Below are positions 11,290-21,639 of a stretch of 64,000 nt of DNA, in pieces. Each line of letters opens with the position of its first letter. Positions within the stretch are counted from its first letter, which is position 1. The DNA lies in assembly GCA_050084515.1 (NCBI GenBank), contig CM114275.1, forward strand, positions 930,001 to 994,000, written 5' to 3'. The notes beneath the pieces are model-generated. The model saw only the letters and a list, made by a program, of their open reading frames with translations. It did no database searches and was not told the DNA's origin. This stretch comes from Blasia pusilla. Its lineage: Eukaryota > Marchantiophyta > Marchantiopsida > Blasiales. Both the position numbers and the translations under genes were made by a program.

Positions 11290-12340
11290 TAGCATCCTTC
11301 CATAGTTTTTGGTTCTCGTGAATCTTGGAATTACCAAGATTATAATCTTGTTGATATTTCTTAGGTTTTTCTAGGCTTCATATTAAAACCCTAATTAGTA
11401 AGGCTCTTTTGGTATTTTTAGGGCTAATTTTAGACTCCATTACTTGGTAAAATATATTAGTGGTCCAATAATACAATTTGAGTGTACTGTCTTCAAAATC
11501 ATTTTGAAAAAAATGTTCAAGAAGAAAGGAAAACAAACCCAAGTCCGAGAGCATCTTTGTTTGACTTGCAAAAATTCCCCAAGACCTAAGGCACTAAGAA
11601 AGGAAAAGAGGAGTTGAAATTAAAACATCCAAAATTAAAACAATTGTTACATGGATCAACTCAATATCAAACCTATGAAGCTGGAAAGGAGTTGATCATG
11701 AAGAAAGAAGAGAGGAACAATATGATCTCATTAGTAGCATAATACTTGAAAAAGCAACAATTTGGTCTCACACATTCAATGTAATTAGGAACTGAGTTCC
11801 AAGGTTGAAATTATTTCAGAAAGGAAACTTGATTTACAAAGAGTAAGAGAATGCAAGCAGAAATAATCGTGAGCAAATAAAACAACGCAAAATAAAATGC
11901 ATGAGCATCAAGATCTTGAATACTCATTTTGATGCTCCAGAATTTGGTCTTATCAACACTGTTGGTTTAGAGCAGTAGCGCCTAGGAGATTGAATGTGAG
12001 AGAAGAAGAATAAATTCAAACCCTTGCTCATAAGCGAGGTGCGGTAAGAGGAGAGAAGAGAGGAAGAGAGGAGAGAGGAAACTACCTTCAACCCAAAGAG
12101 ATATTTTTTTTTGAAGAGAGTTTCCTATGATTTGAAGAGAGTTTCCGTTGGGTTGAAGAGAGGAAACTTTTTGTGTGATTTTTTTTGCACTTTTCTTCTC
12201 AGTTCTTAAGCACTCCCACAGATTTTTTTCTTCTCTTCCACATTTTAGCAACTCATGTGAGTCTGACGAGTTGCAATTTGCACGAAATTTAAAAAACTGA
12301 AAAATCAGTGGAATCATAAGTGTGGAACCAATCACTTTTT
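11290..12340. other. AT-rich spacer with purine-rich tract
   Basis: No gene is seen. From 12,040 to 12,170 the plus strand carries a GAGA-rich purine tract with repeated TTGAAGAGAG motifs. A 19-nt part of it (12057-12075) recurs in inverted orientation at 24042-24060, on the far side of the transposase/methyltransferase block. Confidence 0.45.
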
Positions 12341-12451
12341 CCATCCAAGGTCTGGAAAAAATCTATCATTTTCCTTGGGCTGAATAGAGTTCAAGCTCAA
12401 AGTGAAGGTTTTGGAAAATCAAAGTACAATCTAATACCTCATTTTCCATCC

Positions 12452-13096
12452 TCAAAGTGGTTTGTTTAGAATACTTCGCACTTCTTTGAGAGACACAATT
12501 GGTTGGTGGATTCCTATTCCTACCTCTAACTCTTTTAAAACTACAAGCAACACATAGTTTATGTGCTTCCAAAGGAAATACCTTTTGCCACTTGTCTCTC
12601 TTTGGACAAAGTCATCACATGAACATGTGGGAAAGCAACAGATGTGCACCACATACACCCCTGTGACACTTGAATTTATAGTGTTGTTCGTGACCCAATA
12701 CATCCTTCCTATTCCATTGCCACTGTGGACATCTTTGGTGGCGATGATCTCCATTTTTGCCTCTTGAGCTGATGCAATTCGCTTTGCTCTCTCCACCGTT
12801 GGCCTACACATTCTTTTTCTCTTCATCCCATTTCTAGACTCAAACAGAAATAGTGGATTGAGATCATCCACCTTCTCCGGGTACATGTTGATATCAATCT
12901 TGGGTCGAATACGAAATGCAAAGGTCTCTGTAATGCGAACATGCTCTGTACTTCCTCCGTCTATGAGTGTGAAACTGACACTTGTAAGATTGTCCACTTC
13001 GTCTTGAGTGCAATTCGTACCTGTGGCGATGGGCCAAATCGTGGGGTATTCCCCGGAGCTCCAATGACAGCCGGATAAGACTTCTGGAAAGCGCAA
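12452..13096 (-). pseudogene. C-terminal part of DDE transposase with SWIM-like zinc finger
   Basis: This 214-residue open frame on the minus strand is the downstream end of a transposase-like gene. Near residues 150-180 it carries PTCSCDDF followed by GKRYFLWKHINYVLL. This matches a SWIM zinc finger (CxC...CxH), which in MULE-type transposases follows the catalytic domain and aids DNA binding. The third zinc ligand is Trp (FLWKH) where Cys is expected, so the finger is probably inactivated. A basic stretch (MKRKRMCRP) lies in the middle. The frame is broken from the upstream segment at about 13.1 kb. Confidence 0.5.
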
Positions 13097-13185
13097 GATT
13101 CATTTGGGCAGAAGAAGTACTTCAATTGAATCCCGGTCCTCGTGAAACGATCAAAGATTTTGAGTCTCCAAAACCCAGGCAGTGG

Positions 13186-13881
13186 TCATCTAGTCCTTGT
13201 ACAGTTCTTATTTAGGAAAGTGCCGCATGCTCTCCTAATGCCATCAGATCCTGCCCTGCAAGTGGATCCACGTCCAGGGTTGCTCCGAGATATATGCCCG
13301 CGTTTCAGGTTGCAATCCACCTCCATGACCGGAATCCCATATTGTTGAACCACCCCAGCGATCACATGTTGCGAACTTCCAGCAACATAGGGCTTTTGAA
13401 ATAAAACATTCATTGATTTTGGAGAAGTTACTCCATCACGGATTTGGGAGCAATCCGGGGTCCCCGAATACCTAGGTTGCGTGATTTCCTCATTCAAATC
13501 AATCATCGAGTTTGTTCGTCGATGTTGCCTCTTCACCTTCATGAAGTCAAGATACTTATATGGTCTCCACAAGTCTCGCTCGGACTGCTCTACCACCATC
13601 TGTATGGGACGTCTTGAAACGCGCCCACAAATATCCCCATCAATAAGTACGTCTTTCTCGAGGGGAGTTCCTACTACGCACCGGTTGAAGGCTTCCACAT
13701 AGAGTTTCTCATCACCAGATCTCACAGCCGCCCTGACATAGAGCTCGTAGATTGAAGCCCCCTTCCTTTTGTTATGCCTTTTGTGAGGAAGATATGGGAT
13801 GCTGCAGACTGTAGCATTGCTCTTGCCTGGTCTTGTTGGCATGCCTCCACAAGTGAAATTATTTGGCATGCTTGTAACCAC
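13186..13881 (-). pseudogene. Middle segment of the DDE transposase gene, unrecognised domain
   Basis: This open frame of 231 residues lies between the catalytic part (14.5-15.3 kb) and the SWIM-like end (12.5-13.1 kb), on the same strand. It has a basic patch (HKRHNKRKGA) but no named domain. It likely belongs to the same broken gene. The 0.6-kb gap on its upstream side (13.9-14.47 kb) contains palindromic repeats and no coding sequence, so it looks like an intron. Confidence 0.4.
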
Positions 13882-13999
13882 CTTCAGGAGGAATGAACAC
13901 TTTTTGCTCCACTTGTGTTGGGGCAGAGGGCATTTTCATGAATGTTCAACCCCAATGTGAGAAGGGAACGAAAATAGCTCAAAAGTCAAAGAAATAAGC

Positions 14000-14400
14000 T
14001 ACCTGTCGGAACCAGACGGGTTGCAAGGCCAAGGCATCCCATGAACGACTCTGCGACCTATCGGTTCCTGAAGTGTGGCAACACCTAGGAACCACCTAGT
14101 GCAACCCGTCCGATTCCGACGGGTTGCAAGTAAATTTGGCCATGCGACTTGCAACCCGTCCTTTTCCGACTGGTTGCACACTCAGGCAACCCGTCACATT
14201 GCAAGTAAATTTGGCCATGCGACTTGCAACCCGTCCTTTTCCGATTGGTTGCACACTTAGGCAACCAGTCAACCCGTCGGATTCCGACGGGTTGCAAGTA
14301 AATTTGGCCATGCAACTTGCAACCCGTCGGTTTCGACTGGTTGCACTTTCAGGCACCCCTCAGTTAGCGATGGATTGAACACTCAAGCAACTTGTCGCAT
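14000..14400. repeat. Cluster of CAACCCGTCGG-type imperfect palindromes (intron of transposase gene)
   Basis: About six imperfect palindromes of the form GCAACCCGTC-n-GACGGGTTGC occur here, for example at 14101-14127, 14151-14177, 14225-14251, 14272-14296 and 14318-14344. They are joined by the repeated spacer AAGTAAATTTGGCCATGC. The same palindrome family recurs to about 23.5 kb and nowhere else in the window. The cluster sits in the non-coding gap of the minus-strand transposase gene. Confidence 0.85.
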
Positions 14401-14473
14401 CCGACAAGTTGGTTGGTTTTTTCGGTTTGAAATCCCTATAGTGCCCACGCTTCTCAACTTTAGCATCAACTCT

Positions 14474-15298
14474 TCAAAAAAATTTCAGCGTGAGCTCGAT
14501 GAGACAAATTAGTGAACTCAACTCCCGCATGAAGTTTCCCCATTGTCTCATTCGTACAGTCCACCAACTCAGCCAAGAGCACAACTCTTTGTACTTCCCC
14601 TCAATCGCATGTTTCCTCCACCAACCATGAAGTTCTTCTTGGCATCCCATGGCATGTTTCAAGGTTTTGTTGTCCTTGCAGCGTTGGAGTAGAGTGACAT
14701 GCCGTGTCCTCTTATTCTCCTTGATGCAAGATTTGGTGTACCGGGTTAGAGAGTGTTGCCAATGGAAAGCATCCAACCTTTCCCTCTCCGGTTGAACCTC
14801 TCCACCCAGAACACTTCCCTGATAGCAATCCACCCAGGTTGTGCATTGTCCGCCATAAACCCATAAATTTCCGGAGGTGGCCTTTTGTTTTCCTTCACCA
14901 CCTCCAATAAGAGTAACCAGCACATCTTCAAACTGTCAACGTCTTATGCTTTTACTTCGTAGACAAATAGAGTTTTGAGTCCCTTCTCCACATGGTCATA
15001 AATATGAGCACCCATTGTCAACCATCCGTTCATCACTCTGTAGAAAATATCAAAGCTTACCCAGCTGCCGTAAAGATCTTCCCATTCCCTCATTCGATCT
15101 ATAAGATCGAGGCCACTCGACCGACCTGTCGTTGACATTTTGAAGACATAGGCCCTGGATCCTTTGCCTCCTTGGCCCATGAACTACCATCTCTGAATGA
15201 ATGGAAATCTGGAGTTGGCCTTCATTCAGGAAATGGCATCCATTTCGGCCGTCTTTCCATCCAGTACCCGTATTTGACGCATCAAATTCTAGAAGCAT
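14474..15298 (-). pseudogene. Catalytic segment of FMAD/FHW-type DDE transposase, frameshifted
   Basis: Several overlapping minus-strand frames must be joined to follow the protein. The motifs in order are GSWVSFDIFYRVMNGW, GAHIYDHVEKGLKTLFVYEV, GFMADNAQPGWIAIREVF, ERLDAFHWQHSLTRYTK and LSWWTVRMRQWGNFM. This is the arrangement of MULE-like transposases known in seed-free plants and algae, with an Asp in FMAD and an FHW box after it. Frame changes occur near 15.1, 14.94 and 14.8 kb, and a stop follows VYEVKA, so the gene is inactive. It lies between the N-terminal frame (15344-16552) and the palindrome-bearing gap at 14.0-14.4 kb. Confidence 0.55.
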
Positions 15299-15343
15299 TC
15301 ACGATCAGCAAGAAATGCGAGATTTTCCCGGAGTTGTTTCTCC

Positions 15344-16552
15344 TCAAAAACCGTGATCTCGCCATTCCAGGATTCCAAGCAGTTGTTCACAAATTTGTGA
15401 TGTTGTTGTTAACTTGATCACTCCGGGCTTTGAACCCGGAGAGTTTCTGTAGACCTTGGCCACTTTCTTTGCCACATCCTCCTTGATATGTCTTTGAATT
15501 GCATCGGTCACAGGATGAGTGGGGGAGCCAACATTAACTGCCAGCCTTGTGTATTCTGACGTGGAACCTAAGTCTTGGCTAATGAAAAATATGTATGCAG
15601 GACACGCTCCAATGTAGAAAGGGGATGCCTGACAATGAGGACATTGATGGCCTCCCGGCGGTATGGTGGCACCGACCTCATATGGAGTTTTTGCATTCTT
15701 GGGGGGGGGGCAGGGGTGGGTGGGTGGGAATTGCGACCTATTGACCCGCCCGTTGCGCTCTAGATACGAGCATGCTGGACTTCTACACTCCAAGGCTCCA
15801 ACATATTGGCGGCGGGAGATAATCCAAGGACCATCTGGAATTGAAGCACTAGTCCGTTGAAGCCTGCACCATCGATGACAATCAGACTTTCTCTCCATAC
15901 CCTTCAAGCGTCCTCCATCTTTCTTTTGAGCAGGAGTAGCAAGTGGAGGCAACTCAAAAATGCAATTACCACCGCACGGGGGCGGAAACTCGTCGATAAG
16001 AATGTGCTTGAACATTTTCAAGGCCAGAGACGATAACAAACTATTTCCAGATACTCGCAAGAGGAACGAGTAGGCGGATAGAGGGCTCGGTTGGTGACCG
16101 ACAGATCCACTAACGTTGATGACATCCAGAATATCTTCAGGAAGTACAACATTATAATGAACATGTGAAGTTGGAGTCAATGCCGGATCTACTGAGCTAG
16201 GAGTTGCAAACGTAGAGCTCGGTGCACTAGGAAATTCTCGACCGTCTACTTGGGAAACTGAGGAATTCAGAGGCAAGCCGTAAACTCTATATTGACCATT
16301 TGCTAGAGGTAGGAGATTCCATACTTTACGGTCTGCAATCACTGGCTGGATTTTCTCACCTATTATGTCCTCCGTACCGTCCATCCTAACATCCTTGGAC
16401 ACAAAGATGGTTCCAATTTGGAGAAGAAATCGAACTGAGAGAAATTTTTCATCCACTGGTATGAAAGACTCACGAGCTTGCGGTCGAACGATTTCTGATT
16501 GAGGAAGGGCCGCTAGCTGACTCCCACAAGTGAGCTTCACATAATTATCCAT
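15344..16552 (-). CDS. N-terminal part of DDE transposase-like protein (402 codons open)
   Basis: This is the longest uninterrupted frame in the 12-17 kb block. It begins MDNYVKLTCGSQ. The first 230 residues are not recognised. Residues about 235-330 contain ISRRQYVGALECRSPACSYL and then GHQCPHCQASPFYIGACPAY. They resemble the zinc-ligand (C..C..C..C) region found ahead of the DDE domain in this plant transposase family (the 'RQYVG-L-C' region). The end (EWRDHGF) is followed by frameshifted continuation at 15.3-14.5 kb. The start is the first ATG of the frame. A probable promoter and spacer (16.55-17.6 kb) is shared with the divergent methyltransferase-like gene. Confidence 0.5.
   Translation of the reverse strand: MDNYVKLTCGSQLAALPQSEIVRPQARESFIPVDEKFLSVRFLLQIGTIFVSKDVRMDGTEDIIGEKIQPVIADRKVWNLLPLANGQYRVYGLPLNSSVSQVDGREFPSAPSSTFATPSSVDPALTPTSHVHYNVVLPEDILDVINVSGSVGHQPSPLSAYSFLLRVSGNSLLSSLALKMFKHILIDEFPPPCGGNCIFELPPLATPAQKKDGGRLKGMERKSDCHRWCRLQRTSASIPDGPWIISRRQYVGALECRSPACSYLERNGRVNRSQFPPTHPCPPPKNAKTPYEVGATIPPGGHQCPHCQASPFYIGACPAYIFFISQDLGSTSEYTRLAVNVGSPTHPVTDAIQRHIKEDVAKKVAKVYRNSPGSKPGVIKLTTTSQICEQLLGILEWRDHGF
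15701..15728 (+). other. G-rich run, potential G-quadruplex
   Basis: Ten consecutive G, then CA, GGGG and three T-separated GGG blocks lie on the plus strand. Five or more G-tracts with short loops fit a stable intramolecular G-quadruplex. On the minus strand this encodes the proline-rich run near residues 275-285 of the transposase-like frame. The motif may be an expanded repeat; replication slippage here would shift that frame. Confidence 0.7.
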
Positions 16553-16724
16553 TCCCAGAAGATTCCACCGGGAGGAGACTGAGAATAAGAATGAGGATAA
16601 GAATGGGAATGGGTATGAGAATGAGAATGTTTAATTTATAATGAATAGGGACCCAGATTCTCCAAACAGAATTTGACTGACAAGATGAAGTTTGGTAGGT
16701 GAGATTGTCTAACATGATGGATTC

Positions 16725-16870
16725 AATTCTGTTGCAACCTGTCAGAGTCCGATGGGTTGCAGAATTTGGGAATCAGAGATGTGGGTTGCGAAGCACCCAA
16801 TTCTATTTTTTATTTCCGTGTCCCAATGCAAGTTGGAACCCGTCGGAGTCCGTTGGGTTGGTAGCCCCTT
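16725..16870. repeat. Two more members of the palindrome family
   Basis: Imperfect palindromes lie at about 16735-16762 (GCAACCTGTC...GGGTTGC) and 16836-16861 (GGAACCCGTC...GGGTTGG). They lie in the spacer between the minus-strand transposase start and the 67-bp tandem array. Confidence 0.75.
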
Positions 16871-17063
16871 CTTGCCGACCAATGGTCTTTTGAGTCAATT
16901 TTGCTAGCATCAAACAAGAGACATCGCTTGCATTTGCTAAGGCAACCAATCGTTGGGGACTGTTACGGGATTGTCCAACTCAGGGTAGACCTTGGGACCC
17001 GTCGGATTGCAAGAGGTTGCCTCGGAACTATGCGTTGTTGCATTGTTACCCGAGGGATAGAAA

Positions 17064-17532
17064 AGTGTGCAACCTGTTGGTAACCGACGGGTTGCCCAGA
17101 TACCTCACCTATTACCCCAAGATAAGGGAAGCGTGCAACCCGTCGGCCTCCGACGGGTTGCGCAAGGGCCTCGCCTTGTAACGCTTACATGAAGGAAGCG
17201 TGCAACCCGTCGGCCTCCGACGAGTTTTGCGGTAACCCTGCCTTGTTATCCCAAGATGAGGGAAGCGTGCAACCCGTCGACCTCCGACGAGTTGCGAGGG
17301 TACCCCGCCTTGTTATCCCAAGATGAGGGAAGCGTGCAACCCCCCGGTCTCCGACGGGTTGCGCGGGTACCTCACGTTCTTGCCCCAAGACGGCAAAGGC
17401 GTGCAACCTGTCGGTCTCCGACGGGTTGCCAGGATAGCTTGGCATTTTAACCCAAGGAGGACGGATGTTTGCAACTTGCGGGAAGCGTGCAACTCGTCGG
17501 AGCCATCGGGTGGGTGGTTTTCACGTCCAGAC
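17064..17532. repeat. 67-bp minisatellite built on the palindrome
   Basis: The string GCGTGCAAC (with small variants) begins at 17064, 17131, 17198, 17265, 17332, 17399 and, degenerate, at about 17466. The period is exactly 67 nt for at least five steps. Each unit holds one CAACCCGTCGG-n-CCGACGGGTTG palindrome plus a more variable filler (CCTTGTTATCCCAAGATGAGGG and similar). A last unregistered palindrome half follows at 17485. The array ends about 70 nt before a TATA box and lies between two divergent genes. Confidence 0.9.
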
Positions 17533-17603
17533 TTCCATAGCGGCCGACACGTTGCCATCGGAAGGATGGTGTGACCCAACGGTCAGCCCGATGGCTCGAA
17601 AAG

Positions 17604-17612
17604 TATAAATAG
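17604..17612 (+). promoter_or_regulatory. TATA box of the ParB/methyltransferase-like gene
   Basis: TATAAATAG occurs just downstream of the 67-bp array and 109 nt upstream of the likely start codon at 17721. A transcription start near 17635-17640 would be expected. The placement suggests the array is an upstream regulatory region. Confidence 0.6.
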
Positions 17613-17720
17613 GCGAGGGTATAAGAAGCGTCAGTGAGGAGAGTAGAACTGGAAAAAGCTCGAAGGGAAAAAACGATTGCCATTGAAGAAAGCCCAACTG
17701 GTCCAACCGAAAGTGTTGAG

Positions 17721-17991
17721 ATGCAAGAAATGTCCCCGATGACGTCCGGGGACACAATCAATATAAAATCGGCTGAGGAAACGGCCGAAGTTCAAGGGAC
17801 GGACAATGAGGTCATGAGAAGCGCCAGCATGGAGATGGTGGACATCTCTAAAAAGCAGGAGAGCAGTCTTCCTCGTCTCTGAGCCCGGCGGAAGAAATCG
17901 ACCTCTATCGGATGGACGAGTTTCCAGTGGACTTGCTAGATGCTGTCCCAGAGCAGTTGGCGGGCCAAGACACCGACCCAATCTTTGAGAG
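17721..17991 (+). pseudogene. First coding segment of the ParB/methyltransferase-like gene
   Basis: The frame starts MQEMSPMTSGD at 17721 and is acidic and Met/Ser-rich. A stop near 17881 interrupts it, but the neighbouring frame continues with SPAEEIDLYRMDEFPVDLL and ends at a strong splice donor, GAGAG|GTAAGAAAC (exon end 17991). A single frameshift near 17878 therefore best explains the two parts. No domain is recognised in this segment. Its order and strand place it at the 5' end of the gene that includes the ParB-like and methyltransferase-like segments. Confidence 0.45.
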
Positions 17992-18084
17992 GTAAGAAAC
18001 GATCTTTGATCTTTGAGTTATGTGAAGGCCCATGTTGCAATTCAGTATAGTTTATTGACTTTGTCCCTGTTGACAGACAGTTGT

Positions 18085-18552
18085 AAAGCAGATGGCACTA
18101 ATGGAGGGCCAGAACGCCCCGAGAATTCCACTTTGCCGATTGCGGACAATGTAGTACGTCCGCGAAATTTAGTCTGACGAGGATATTGCAAAGCTAAAAT
18201 AGTCAGCAGCGACAACATCCTACGTCGACAGCTTCCCTCCGTTCTATGTTCAGCCTTACGATCAACATGGAACCCAAGCGCTAGTGACGGAGGAGGATTT
18301 GGAAGCACTCGACACATTCTAGAGGATGAGAGATCAGGAATTCAGAAGAGCGACTGAGGGGACGGAATTCAGCTGGATGCGGAACCTCTATTTCTTCATC
18401 TGGGATGGAAACCATAGGTTCATGGCGTGGACCCAGTTTGCAGAAGAGCGCCAAAATTCATCGGAGGCGCATTTTTTCGTGAAGGCAGTCGTGCTAAATC
18501 CATACCCTCATCACATGGTGACGGTGGAAATGGCCATGCATGCCATGAACAC
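18085..18552 (+). pseudogene. ParB/Srx-like domain segment
   Basis: Plus-strand coding sequence leads from VQPYDQHGTQALVTEEDLEA through a stop at about 18318 to MRDQEFRRATEGTEFSWM. The core is YFFIWDGNHRFMAWTQFAEE followed by a beta-strand-like HFFVKAVVLNPYP. DGNHR preceded by hydrophobics and followed by a helix is the hallmark of ParB-like nuclease/CTPase and sulfiredoxin folds (DG[NH]HR). In bacteria and phages this domain often stands before an N4/N6 DNA methyltransferase, as it does here. The exon ends at a perfect donor (AACAC|GTAAGTTT, exon end 18552), and the following intron holds palindromes. One in-frame stop (TAG) precedes the domain. The ParB assignment rests on one short motif and its context. 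Confidence 0.45.
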
Positions 18553-18585
18553 GTAAGTTTCCTCTTCCTTTTTTTTTGATTGCTG

Positions 18586-19040
18586 CAAACCGTCGGACTC
18601 TGACGAGTTGTTTAACTAGTGGTAACAAAACATCGGATGCCTCAAAGCAACTCGTCGGAGTCCGACGAGTTGCTTGACTGGCCACTGTTTTTAGGATGTT
18701 TTTGGCCGAAAGCAACTCGTCGGACTCCAACGGGTTGCATTCGCCGCCATGGGTAGGTGATCGGAGTAGGGGAGCTTGATTTTTGGCGTCAAATTGCAGC
18801 TTTACTTGAAATTGCACAACCTGTCGGACTCCGACGGGTTGATATGTTCACTTTTTCCGCGGATATCACTCTCTGAATACAAATCATCTGACAATCCATC
18901 GGAGTCCGACGGGTTGTAACCAGGCAATCACAAATCTGAATGCAATCAGTCGGACTCCGATGATTTGCAATATTTAGCTCTTAGCTACCATTTCGACCAT
19001 GAGGTGTAGCGACCTGTTGAGTCTGACGGGTTGTAGGAAC
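18586..19040. repeat. Palindrome cluster inside an intron
   Basis: Six or seven imperfect palindromes occur between the donor at 18553 and the next coding segment at about 19094. Examples are 18646-18672 (GCAACTCGTCGG-n-CCGACGAGTTGC), 18712-18738, 18815-18842, 18890-18917 and 18940-18969. The motif CGTCGGACTCCGACG in the centre is the most constant part. Confidence 0.85.
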
Positions 19041-19093
19041 CCATGTAGCTTGCAAAAATTCTTATAGTGTGTTTGGATATGCAAGATTGTACC

Positions 19094-19525
19094 CGAGGGG
19101 AACGTCACACACCACTGGATCTAGGATTGCGACCGAGTGAAGAAAGTGCTAACGACGCACCCGGCAGAGTACAAGGGGTTCTTGGGCGACGCTCTTGTAA
19201 ATGAGATGCTAGCAAAGGGGTTCAAATAAAACAAAAGACCTGGGCAAATACATTTATTTCCCAAGATGCAGCCGTGACAATCCTTTGATGGTCAAAGATA
19301 CAGGCCGCCAAGAAGAGCGCTTCATTGGAGCTAGAGCGGAGGGAGAATGTGTCTGCATTTGAGCATGCTAAGTTCATCCAAGCTGCAGTATCTGCAGCTA
19401 TGAAGTATAGTGCAAGCAAGATGCAACGCTACATCGCCATTCTCAACCCCGAACTTGGCCCCGATTTCTACAAGGAGCTAAAGGCGATAATCAAGCGCCA
19501 ACGGAAGAGGGATGAAGATCCGTAG
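19094..19525 (+). pseudogene. Coding segment downstream of the ParB-like domain
   Basis: The segment reads DRVKKVLTTHPAEYKGFLGDALVNEM, then shifts frame at about 19.23-19.3 kb to SLELERRENVSAFEHAKFIQ and KAIIKRQRKRDEDP, ending at 19525. It is helical and charged with no named domain. It follows an intron with palindromes and precedes the segments at 19.68 kb, consistent with one long gene on the plus strand. Confidence 0.35.
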
Positions 19526-19679
19526 GGTTGGATTGGGGAGAAAGTGTCTCTTGACCGCATCCATAGATTTGCCTTGTCTGGAATTTCAAAATTTAGGAGA
19601 ATCCGACTGATGAAAATCAATCTCAAGGGCATAGAGGCCCAAAAGGACGGCATACCATCTTCCGGGTGTCTCTGATCCA

Positions 19680-20618
19680 GTGATCTCCCACTGGCTCCGT
19701 GAATGGTCATTATGGGACGCGTTGCGGCTTCTTGGGAAGTACATGCTCGTGGGTCTCCAAGCGGAGCTAAAAAATATAGAGCATGTTTCGGAGGAAGCAA
19801 ACCTGCAGAGTGCTAAAGATTTTGAACTTTGGTTTGATGACATCCGAGACAAGCCCATGAAAAACCCAGGCTTCAGGACGATGTTCAAGGATCACATCTT
19901 CCCTTAGGCAGACCTGGATGAAGAAATAGAGGCGAAGAAAAGGGATTTTGCAAAGAAGAAATGAGATCTTCAGGAGCAGGCGGCCGATGCATCTCGACAA
20001 AGAGCTGCCCAACGGATGGTGTTCAGGTACCTCATCCATTGTAAGAATGCATGTACTTGGAAAAAAATACCGACAGCCTGCAAATTGTGGGCTTCTCCGC
20101 CTGATGGAGAGGCATTTTCCATGAACGACATGGAGATGGCTCAAAGCATGTCCGACTGGGAGGTGGAGAATTTCCCGATCTGGCTGGACTTCAACGACCT
20201 CGAGGACATCACCGACAATAATCTTCGACGGGTGTATGATGCAGTGGCCGTAGGTAGGGACGACATCCCAAATTTCGTATAGCTTGAAGACTTTTTCAAA
20301 GGAGATGCGGAGGAGCAAGCCCTCGAGACTGTCGAGTTGGTGTCCAAGGTCGTCACCGCCAAGGACAAATCTACAGTGGGTCTGAAAGCAAAGGCGAGGG
20401 GATCGAAGAATTTCGAGGCCGAGTCTTCCAAAAAAGAGGCTGAGAATTCAAGGCAAGAGGTGGAATCGTCTGGGCAAGCGGGGAGAGAGGGCCGGACCAG
20501 GTCCTCCGCTAAGAAAACTCCAACAGAGTCCGGGGTAATAGAGACCTCAACAAGCCAACCGCAAACTCGGAAAAAGCGGAAGCGAGAGGCGCCAGGTTTG
20601 TCCCAGGGAGCAGACTAG
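19680..20618 (+). pseudogene. Central helical and basic (NLS-like) segments of the gene
   Basis: Three consecutive plus-strand frames (19680-19907, 20016-20282 and 20337-20618) are separated only by in-frame stops or small shifts. The first has SHWLREWSLWDALRLLGKYM, the second EVENFPIWLDFNDLEDI. The third is a Lys/Glu/Ser-rich linker ending in RKKRKREAPG, a good nuclear localisation signal. The linker leads directly into the methyltransferase-like segment. No enzymatic domain is recognised here. The strongly eukaryotic NLS argues that this gene serves a nuclear protein and is not bacterial contamination. Confidence 0.4.
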
Positions 20619-20647
20619 GATGTGGAATACAATACACTCCATCATCC

Positions 20648-21130
20648 TTGAGAAGACATAGAGAAACAATGACCCCGACAAGCGTCATTATTCACTGCAC
20701 GAATCTTCTGGATGAGGTGCAAAGTTTCAGTTCCCAAAAGTCAACACCCGCCATCGACAAATTGAAAATGCTGGGACGGAAGCTTCAACGAAATGGGCAC
20801 GCTCCCTGGACGGTCCATGGGGAGGTTGAGGAGGTGGCGGTGGATCTCCTTGTCGCTGATTTGCCCTATGGGTTGCGCTTGTGGGATGAGAATCCGTCTG
20901 ACAGTGTCCCAGACTGGAATGCCCCTCTTACCTATGACCAGATCGCGCTCTTGTTTTCCTTTGCAGACGCTTATCTCAATGATAGGGGCTGTTTCTTGGT
21001 CTTGACTAGAGGGAGCAAGGATGAGCTCTTCAACATGCAGTGCGTGAAGAGATCCCTGAAGTGGAGGACGGCACAATCGTGGGTCATCAAGAACGAGTAC
21101 CCACTCCGATCAGCGTCGAGTCAAATCCGG
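20648..21130 (+). pseudogene. Amino-methyltransferase-like N-terminal half (motif IV DLPY)
   Basis: The open frame contains VDLLVADLPYGLRLWDENP at about 20840-20896, then LTYDQIALLFSFADAYLNDR with GCFLVLTR, and SLKWRTAQSWVIKNEYP. This is the layout of motif IV ([DNS]PP[YFW]) followed by the motif V to VII strands of N6-adenine/N4-cytosine DNA methyltransferases. The second motif IV residue is Leu instead of Pro (DLPY), which may weaken catalysis. A donor GG|GTAAGG follows at 21131. The next 500 nt are palindrome-filled non-coding sequence, and the second half of the fold continues at 21640. It may be N6A- or N4C-type; the leading Asp slightly favours adenine. Confidence 0.55.
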
Positions 21131-21159
21131 GTAAGGGCTCTAAATCCATATACAATTTT

Positions 21160-21495
21160 TTCTGCTCCGACGGGTTGCATCTTTGCATGCAACCCATCGG
21201 ATTGTCTGAGCTGGTGACTACGGTGTTGCAATCCGTCTGAAAGTGACGGGTTGCAAATTTACCACAAGTCTCCATTGGGTGAATGCAACCCGTCGGAACC
21301 GGACGAGTTGCAAGTGCTTATGCTTTTCCTTGTGTTTCTGGAATGATGCAACCCGTCTGAAAGCGACGGGTTGCTCTTAGCCAACCATGGGCTGCTCTAA
21401 GCCAGCAACATGTCGGCTTGCGACGGGTTGCTCATGGCAAAAAAAATCACTAACACTTGTAAAACAACCCGTCAGACTCTGACATGTTGCTCCAA
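21160..21495. repeat. Palindrome cluster in the intron splitting the methyltransferase-like fold
   Basis: Five or six imperfect palindromes occur between the two halves of the methyltransferase-like domain, at about 21170-21200, 21225-21255, 21284-21312, 21348-21375, 21402-21430 and 21464-21490. They vary at the centre (CTGAAAG, GGAACCG, GACTCTG) while keeping the CAACCCGTC and GACGGGTTG arms. Confidence 0.8.
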
Positions 21496-21639
21496 TGTTA
21501 GGACTATAACGAAGTTCTCTGGGGTTAAGAAAAGTTCTTTGGGAACGTATTGCACATTGTGTCACCATACTGAGAGTAGACCAGCGGTCAAGTAGCTCTT
21601 TCTTGTTGCTGACATTGTTTCCAACCTGCTTCTTTACAC

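Noticed and set aside
17064-17532. Regular 67-bp repeats as a CRISPR array
   Set aside because: Repeat and filler are both similar between units, the genome is eukaryotic and no cas genes are present; it is a minisatellite.
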